Shown piece after piece: positions 25,232 to 29,654 of a DNA stretch of 29,654 nt; positions within the stretch are counted from its first letter, which is position 1, and each line of letters begins with the position of its first letter. The notes beneath the pieces were generated by a model. That model was not told the origin of the DNA. It made no database searches and saw only the letters and a program-made list of their open reading frames with translations. The stretch covers positions 1 through 29,654 of the forward strand of contig CAKRGX010000018.1 in assembly GCA_934338065.1 (NCBI GenBank). Direction: 5' to 3'. This DNA comes from an uncultured Eubacterium sp. GTDB lineage: Bacteria; Bacillota; Clostridia; Lachnospirales; Lachnospiraceae. Position numbers and translations under genes: made by a program.

Positions 25232-25246
25232 AAGCATCCCTTCTTT

Positions 25247-28200
25247 CTATTCATCCACTTTATGAATATGGTAATCAACGTTACAATCACCTTCTGTATA
25301 CAGATTATCAAAAGCGCCAAGTACCCGTCCGGCAATAAACGCGCCATTTCCTTCCTGGGCTCCCAATAAGATAACCATATATTTGGTATCATTATATCTT
25401 GTACAGATATCCGATTCACGGAGTGCAGAGCAGACGGCTTTTCCCAATGCACTCATCGCCTCTTCTCTCCGTCGACCCGGCACACGACTGATTTCCAAAG
25501 TTAATATATGCAGTGTCTGCTGATTACGTTTTACCAACTGCGACAGGTAACGATACATCAGCTTAAACTGTTCCAGATCAACCAGCAGCGTCCCCACTGC
25601 CTGGTCTTCTGATGTTCTCAGTACTTCCAGCGAAGACCTATCCGCATCCGTCGTATCTTCTTCCTGCTGCCATTTATCTGAATCATTTTCTTCACTTTCG
25701 AATTCATCTGTATCTTCGGTCTCTTCATTCTGTGAACTCATATATTTTTCCAACGAATCAAGGAATTCACGATATGCCTCAATGAGTTCCCCACCATGTT
25801 CATCAATCCATTTGAATTTGCCTTCCTTACCGGCAAATTCATGTTCTTTAGCAAGTTCTGACAGATCATGTGCCATTACACTCTTGGCAGCACTTTTCAG
25901 GCCATGTGCTTCTATAATATAATTTGTATAATCTTTTTCTTCCCACAAACGTTCCAATTCCATGATACGCTCATGACTTTCTTCACAAAAAACTTCCAGC
26001 ACACCAAGCAGTACTTCTTCGCTTCCACCAAAGTATTCTAACGCCGCCTGATAATCCATTCCCGGTATTTGTACTGTCTGGGTCGTTTCTTCCTCTGTCT
26101 CACTATCCGGCTCATATGACTGGTCAGAAGCCTTCTCCATTTCTACTGAACCATCTGACAGCCATTTGTCCAAAACTTCTTTTAACAACTCGATGTCTAT
26201 TGGCTTTGCCAGAAAATCATTCATGCCGGCTTGGATAAACATCTCTTTCACACCACTGATCGCATTTGCCGTCAACGCCACGATTGGGATATGTTTTGCA
26301 CGTGGAACATCTAACTTACGTATTTTCTGTGTTGTTTCAACACCATCCATAACCGGCATCATATGATCCATAAATATAATATCGTATTCCTCTCCGGACT
26401 TCATGTAATCAAGGGCTTCGTATCCGCTGTTTGCCTTTGTAACCTGTATCTCATACTCAGACAAGAATCCCTGAATGACTTTAAGATTAATCGCATTATC
26501 ATCAACAACCAGTGCTTTTTTCGTCGGATACACTTTTTTCGTTTTTACTTCATTCTTTTCTTTTGTTTTTACTTTTATATCCCCATTTAACAAATGTGCA
26601 AAAGAAATCGCATGAAGTGGTTTGTGCATTTTCATTATGTATGGATCACTTTCTTTCTTCCACACATCACGGAATTCCAGCATTGCCACAGGAATAATTC
26701 CATGCCTTTTCAAACGAGACAAACTTGCATTCACACTTTTTTGCGCCGTCTTATAATCATAAAGCAAGTAATTTCTGCTATTTTTCTCTACTTCTAACAG
26801 GTTTAGGTCGCGCAAATTATAAATCGGCCGATATGTAATCTGAAATGCACGCAGCATTTTCAAAATTCCTGCCTGATAAAAAGCATTTTTTTCATACAGG
26901 AAAATCCTGCATTTCCCTGTATCATTCAACTGTGCACAAGGACGCAATTCTGCAATCTTCTGTACAATAGTTACCGTAAATGTGGTCCCGGATCCATACT
27001 GGCTTTCCATCTGAATGTCACCACCCATAAGTTGCGCCAGATGATTTGAAATAGCCAGACCAAGTCCGGTTCCCTGAAGTCTTCTGTTTTTCTTCGTGTC
27101 AACCTGAGTAAACTCAGAAAATAGTTTTGCCTGATCTTTTTCCCTGATACCAATTCCGGTATCTGATACTTCCATGATCAGATGTAATGTGTCATTCTCT
27201 ACAACTTTACTTTTTATTGCCAGCGAAATCTTTCCAAAATTTGTAAACTTTACCGCATTTCCCAGCAGATTTAACAGAATCTGTTTAATTCTAACCATGT
27301 CACCATACAACTTGCGGGGAACATTCCGATCAATATCAATAACAAACACAACATCCTTATTCGCCAGACGTGTGCTGATCATAGGTTCTACCGAACGGAT
27401 CAATGTCTCCAATTCATACTCGTCTTCCACCAATTCAACTTTGCCGGCATCAATCTTTGAAAAGTCAAGAATATCATTCACAATATCCAGAAGATTATCT
27501 GCTGCTATCTGAACATTTTCTGCATATTCCAAGACCTTCTGTGGTGCCTCCATATGATTCAGCAATTCTGACATACCACAGATTGCGTTTAAGGGCGTTC
27601 TTATCTCATGCGACATATTGGCAAGAAAATCTGACTTTGCTTTCGTTGCTGCTTCTGCTTCCACCTGTGCCTGTTCCGCTATTTCCTTTGTCCGGATCAA
27701 TTCTTCCATTGTTGCTGCTGTTTTTTTATAATCCGGTGTAACAAGAAGAAACATTAACACTAGAAGAGCTAATGACGGTGTAAACATACAAAGAAGTACG
27801 TTCGTAGCGAACAGAACCTGAATGATCGGACCAATGATCCCCAGCACTGTATAAATCCATATACTGATCTTTTGTTTTCGATCAAACTTTCTATTTCTAA
27901 CCGCCAGAATCATCCCAGTCACCACAATAAAATAAAGTGGGATAAGAAAAATCAACACATAAAGCGGACCATGAATATAATTGCCATTATCATCAAAATA
28001 AAAAATCCAGTGAGTAAAATAATTCGTAACAAGTATTACACAGTACACTGCACAGATAATATTGCTTAATTTTTTCTCCCACACCATCCGTTCCAACAGA
28101 AGATATTTGCTGATATATTGTTCGAGGGAATAGAAAAATATAGCACACGATATCGCATATACTGCATTTACTATCATATTGACCCAGCACGGAATCTGAG

Positions 28201-28381
28201 AAGCATAAGAAATCATAATCGCTGAAATGATATCCAATGCCGTTGCAACAATATAAATCAATAGCGCATTTGCAAAATTCTGAATTTCCCTTACATCTTT
28301 CGGATATTGTGCTTTTAAAGAGAAAAAGAATATTATCATAAACGCTATTGCAGCCACTTCATAATTGATATTATATAGCAT
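25247..28381 (-). CDS. 7-TM hybrid histidine kinase with HPt and a GGDEF-like C-terminus
   Basis: Large membrane sensor kinase of 1044 residues. About seven hydrophobic segments lie in 9-215, then a coiled coil. HisKA has His258 in NMSHEIRTPLNAI. The ATPase domain (about 360-475) has LLNLLGNAVKFT and GTGLGLAI. A decayed receiver-like domain (490-600) lacks the DD pair, then an intact receiver carries Asp672 in IIFMDHMMPVMDG. HPt has His826 in IEAHGLKSAAKS. After an acidic linker, residues 930-1044 resemble GGDEF (LLVDLEQFK, then LRESDICTRYNDTKYMVIL), but the signature is NDTKY. The frame opens 33 codons earlier, yet ATG at 28381 follows GAGGGGG and lies downstream of a good promoter. First gene of a phosphorelay set. 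Confidence 0.92.
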   Translation of the reverse strand: MLYNINYEVAAIAFMIIFFFSLKAQYPKDVREIQNFANALLIYIVATALDIISAIMISYASQIPCWVNMIVNAVYAISCAIFFYSLEQYISKYLLLERMVWEKKLSNIICAVYCVILVTNYFTHWIFYFDDNGNYIHGPLYVLIFLIPLYFIVVTGMILAVRNRKFDRKQKISIWIYTVLGIIGPIIQVLFATNVLLCMFTPSLALLVLMFLLVTPDYKKTAATMEELIRTKEIAEQAQVEAEAATKAKSDFLANMSHEIRTPLNAICGMSELLNHMEAPQKVLEYAENVQIAADNLLDIVNDILDFSKIDAGKVELVEDEYELETLIRSVEPMISTRLANKDVVFVIDIDRNVPRKLYGDMVRIKQILLNLLGNAVKFTNFGKISLAIKSKVVENDTLHLIMEVSDTGIGIREKDQAKLFSEFTQVDTKKNRRLQGTGLGLAISNHLAQLMGGDIQMESQYGSGTTFTVTIVQKIAELRPCAQLNDTGKCRIFLYEKNAFYQAGILKMLRAFQITYRPIYNLRDLNLLEVEKNSRNYLLYDYKTAQKSVNASLSRLKRHGIIPVAMLEFRDVWKKESDPYIMKMHKPLHAISFAHLLNGDIKVKTKEKNEVKTKKVYPTKKALVVDDNAINLKVIQGFLSEYEIQVTKANSGYEALDYMKSGEEYDIIFMDHMMPVMDGVETTQKIRKLDVPRAKHIPIVALTANAISGVKEMFIQAGMNDFLAKPIDIELLKEVLDKWLSDGSVEMEKASDQSYEPDSETEEETTQTVQIPGMDYQAALEYFGGSEEVLLGVLEVFCEESHERIMELERLWEEKDYTNYIIEAHGLKSAAKSVMAHDLSELAKEHEFAGKEGKFKWIDEHGGELIEAYREFLDSLEKYMSSQNEETEDTDEFESEENDSDKWQQEEDTTDADRSSLEVLRTSEDQAVGTLLVDLEQFKLMYRYLSQLVKRNQQTLHILTLEISRVPGRRREEAMSALGKAVCSALRESDICTRYNDTKYMVILLGAQEGNGAFIAGRVLGAFDNLYTEGDCNVDYHIHKVDE

Positions 28382-28420
28382 GTAATAGAGCCCCCTCTGC
28401 TTTCTCCCATATATAAAACT

Positions 28421-28449
28421 ATTGTATCGCATTTTCATTTCAAAAGCAA
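28421..28449 (-). promoter_or_regulatory. Candidate promoter of the hybrid kinase gene
   Basis: On the minus strand TTGCTT (28449-28444) and TACAAT (28426-28421) are separated by 17 nt. The kinase ATG lies 39 nt downstream, with its Shine-Dalgarno between. This placement excludes the upstream in-frame start codons, which would lie before the transcription start. Confidence 0.6.
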
Positions 28450-28483
28450 CATTCTTTCTCGTTCGGTTTTTCGTATACACCCG

Positions 28484-28518
28484 CCTGTAAAATAGGAGTA
28501 AACGATCTTTCTTACAGG
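28484..28518. repeat. Inverted repeat upstream of the hybrid kinase
   Basis: CCTGTAA (28484-28490) and TTACAGG (28512-28518) are perfect 7-bp inverted arms around a 21-nt spacer. The repeat lies between the intron 3' end and the kinase promoter. It could be an operator or a weak hairpin; no T-run follows. Confidence 0.4.
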
Positions 28519-28525
28519 ATAAAAA

Positions 28526-28586
28526 ATCGAGTAGGAGGGAAATTTAACTAAATTTCCCGACCTCTCACACCACCGTGCGTCAGACT
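28526..28586 (-). mobile_element. Group IIC intron, 3' end (domain V distal strand and domain VI)
   Basis: On the minus strand CGCACGGTGGTGTGAGAGG matches the 3' strand of a IIC intron domain V. It is followed by TCGG and a domain VI hairpin (GGGAAATTTA / TAAATTTCCC) carrying the adenosine region, and the end CCTACTCGAT. The 5' strand of domain V is missing. It belongs with the 5' fragment at 29056-29404, and the IS fragment lies between them. Without a complete domain V the ribozyme cannot be active. Confidence 0.85.
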
Positions 28587-29055
28587 GTCTAACGATTAAG
28601 AAAAATGTTATAATAGAACTACCAAATACAGTATCGTAGGGGGATTCGTTATGGCATATATTGTTGGCGCAGATAGATATCAAACAAGAATGGTAACCAC
28701 TTCATTAGATGACTTAATAAGTAAGGATAATTCTGTCCGAGTAATAGATTCTTATGTAGAATCCTTAAATTTAGAAAATCTGGGTTTTATAGAGTATAGT
28801 GGTAGGAATCGAGGACAATCACCTTATCGCCGATCTGATTTATTAAAACTTCATATCTATGGCTATTTAAATAAGATTCGTTCTAGCAGAGCATTGGAAA
28901 CAGAAGCAAAACGCAACCTGGAATTAATGTGGCTGGTAAACTGCATAACACCTGATCATGGTACTATTGCAGGTTTTGTTCAGAAGAATAAGACTGCGTT
29001 TCACAATACATTACGAAATCTTACTCTTATTCTCAAAGGTTGGGGGCTCATTGGA
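28587..29055 (+). mobile_element. Truncated IS1182-like insertion sequence inside the intron
   Basis: The fragment carries the first 134 codons or so of an IS1182-type transposase plus its leader, in the opposite orientation to the intron that contains it. The left end is placed near the small palindrome AGACTGTCT (28583-28591), but the exact terminal repeat is not established. The right side breaks abruptly at about 29053, where sequence switches to intron domain I-III. The right end and most of the transposase are lost. Confidence 0.75.
28609..28644 (+). promoter_or_regulatory. -10 element and ribosome-binding site of the IS transposase remnant
   Basis: TATAAT lies at 28609-28614 and a strong purine-rich Shine-Dalgarno GGGGGA at 28639-28644, six bases before the ATG. 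No good -35 is seen at the expected place (TGTCTA). Confidence 0.5.
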
Positions 29056-29127
29056 TATTTCTTCACTACTATGGGCTCGGCTGACTTCTCACAGTTCGTT
29101 GTTACTAGGCTAATGGAACCTCTGTGA
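28651..29127 (+). pseudogene. IS1182-family transposase, N-terminal fragment
   Basis: Residues 1-134 match the N-terminal (DUF772) part of IS1182-type transposases: RMVTTSLDDLISKDNSVRVID, then YRRSDLLKLHIYGYLNKIRSS, NLELMWLVN and FHNTLRNLTLILKGWGLI, with the usual spacing. The expected continuation into the DDE catalytic domain is absent. From about 29053 the frame reads 24 residues of intron sequence and stops at 29127. A full transposase is about 450-550 residues, so this is under a third and has no catalytic residues. It is the only plus-strand gene in the window. Confidence 0.85.
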
Positions 29128-29404
29128 GACCTCCACGCTTAAGGTGCACGCTCTTTCTCTCCATATATCCGCCACATTTACTCTGCTACTACAAAAGTGA
29201 TAGTTATTAGACTTCGTTGCTTTTAGCCAACTTATCTCTCATAGCCTAGCCTTATATGTGATTTCTGTCCGTCGGACCAGAGATTTGCTTACAGCTTCCT
29301 TCAGATTCCATCTCACGATGGACACCCTTGCTGTTCAGCTATACACTTCCCACTATCTGGGCGTGTTCGGGACTTTCACCCGTTAGAGCGCGCCCATGGC
29401 GCGC
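29056..29404 (-). mobile_element. Group IIC intron, 5' part (domains I to III)
   Basis: Starting at 29404 on the minus strand the sequence shows class IIC landmarks in order: CTAACGGGTGAAAGTCCCGAA, GCAAGGGTGTCC, GGAATCTGAAGGAAGC, AGGCTAGG, AGAGTAAATG, GGAGGTCT and GAAGTCAGCCGAGCCCATAGTA, parallel to the O. iheyensis intron as I remember it. The 5' terminus reads GCGCG where GUGYG is expected, a departure at position 2. It breaks off near the domain III/IV boundary, so the reverse transcriptase is entirely missing. The insertion lies right after the terminator of the gene to the right. Confidence 0.88.
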
Positions 29405-29409
29405 AAACT

Positions 29410-29433
29410 AAAAACCCGGACAAACGTCCGGGT
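29410..29433 (-). terminator. Rho-independent terminator of the right-edge gene
   Basis: Minus-strand ACCCGGAC-GTTT-GTCCGGGT, an 8-bp GC-rich stem with a tetraloop, followed by TTTTAGTTT. It lies about 95 nt past the stop of the ORF at the right edge and 6 nt before the group IIC intron. Confidence 0.92.
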
Positions 29434-29452
29434 CTTCATTGATCCATATATA

Positions 29453-29525
29453 CTATGCCGTATTAAACTATGTTGTCTAAGCTATGCCATCTAATCCATG
29501 TTATCTAATCTATGCCACCTGAATG
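29453..29525. repeat. Degenerate tandem repeat, about 15 bp, five units
   Basis: Units starting at 29453, 29468, 29482, 29497 and 29511 share a core close to CTATGCCATCTAATC, 14-15 bp long, with 2-5 differences each. They fill the space between the stop codon of the right-edge ORF and its terminator. No protein-coding role is apparent. Confidence 0.7.
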
Positions 29526-29528
29526 ATT

Positions 29529-29654
29529 CTATTTGGTAAGTGCTGCAACAAGCTCATCCATCTGCTTTTCAGATGCCTCATTGAGAGTAGATTTAATTGT
29601 AACAACCGGCTCAACACACTCAATATTCTTGAAGCCCTCAACAATAGCCTTCAT
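29529..29654 (-). CDS. Unrecognised ORF at the right edge (complete 41 aa or C-terminal part)
   Basis: An open frame ends with TAG at 29529 and reads 41 residues back to an ATG that occupies the last three bases of the window. The sequence begins MKAIVEGFKNIECVEP and ends QMDELVAALTK, a soluble, mildly acidic piece. It could be a complete small protein or the end of a larger one, as the upstream sequence is not available. A strong terminator follows, so this is the true 3' end of a transcription unit. Not recognised. Confidence 0.55.
   Translation of the reverse strand: MKAIVEGFKNIECVEPVVTIKSTLNEASEKQMDELVAALTK

Noticed and set aside
28382..28480. Longer N-terminus of the hybrid kinase starting at 28480
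   Set aside because: The extra 33 codons would lie upstream of or within the candidate promoter and lack a Shine-Dalgarno, whereas ATG at 28381 has GAGGGGG in place.
28435..28683. 82-residue minus-strand frame across the intron 3' end and IS leader
   Set aside because: It spans intron domain VI and the start of the transposase remnant; no homology and no initiation signals.
29128..29404. A separate noncoding RNA gene right of the transposase remnant
   Set aside because: Its structure-rich sequence is explained by domains I-III of the group IIC intron on the minus strand.
1..29654. CRISPR array, tRNA or rRNA genes, prophage
   Set aside because: No regularly spaced identical repeats, no CCA-type cloverleaf stretch and no phage structural or integrase genes were seen on either strand.

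Overview
The window looks like a chromosomal segment of a low-GC, anaerobic, probably motile gut-type clostridium, most likely Lachnospiraceae (relatives of Roseburia/Agathobacter/Butyrivibrio). This is inferred from AT-rich composition, Shine-Dalgarno-led genes, an oxygen-independent ribonucleotide reductase (nrdDG), a secreted GH10 xylanase, the ~420-residue type of LeuC, an iron-containing alcohol dehydrogenase, CheV, AsnA/AsnS and class IIC group II introns. Genus cannot be fixed by eye.

Nearly every real gene lies on the minus strand, so transcription runs from high to low coordinates. Right edge (29654-28382): the 3' end of a short unrecognised ORF, degenerate 15-bp repeats and a Rho-independent terminator. 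Immediately downstream of that terminator sits a wrecked group IIC intron whose middle has been replaced by a truncated IS1182-like element. Next (28381-23401) comes a three-gene phosphorelay set: a 7-TM hybrid histidine kinase with an extra C-terminal GGDEF-like domain, a REC-HPt protein and a pseudo-REC/REC protein. It is followed, mostly with short gaps, by asnS, asnA, an iron alcohol dehydrogenase, a sigma-70-like protein lacking region 4, and mutY, closed by a terminator at 17861-17829.

The middle (17794-12615) holds nrdD-nrdG-dut, a deoxynucleotide operon. It has a strong promoter overlapped by an NrdR-like box and a second box upstream. leuC-leuD follow with their own candidate promoter and a terminator. 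The next operon (12556-8641) codes for a membrane-anchored trigger-factor-like foldase, a small single-TM protein and an OmpR/VanS-type two-component pair, suggesting envelope sensing. Then come a lipoprotein, cheV and a zinc-ribbon/acidic/Lys-Ala-rich membrane protein.

The left part (5161-138) has a GNAT acetyltransferase, a remnant of a second GNAT gene, hisH-hisF-ung, and a large secreted xylanase (Ig-like domain, Pro/Thr linker, carbohydrate-binding module, GH10). The xylanase terminator is directly followed by the 5' end of a second group IIC intron that runs off the left edge. Both introns are minus-strand, related in sequence, and placed just after terminators, as is known for class IIC.

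The least ordinary items are the kinase set with its decayed GGDEF and receiver domains, the sigma-like protein, the widely spaced NrdR boxes, and the intron/IS chimera. I see no CRISPR array, rRNA, tRNA or phage genes.
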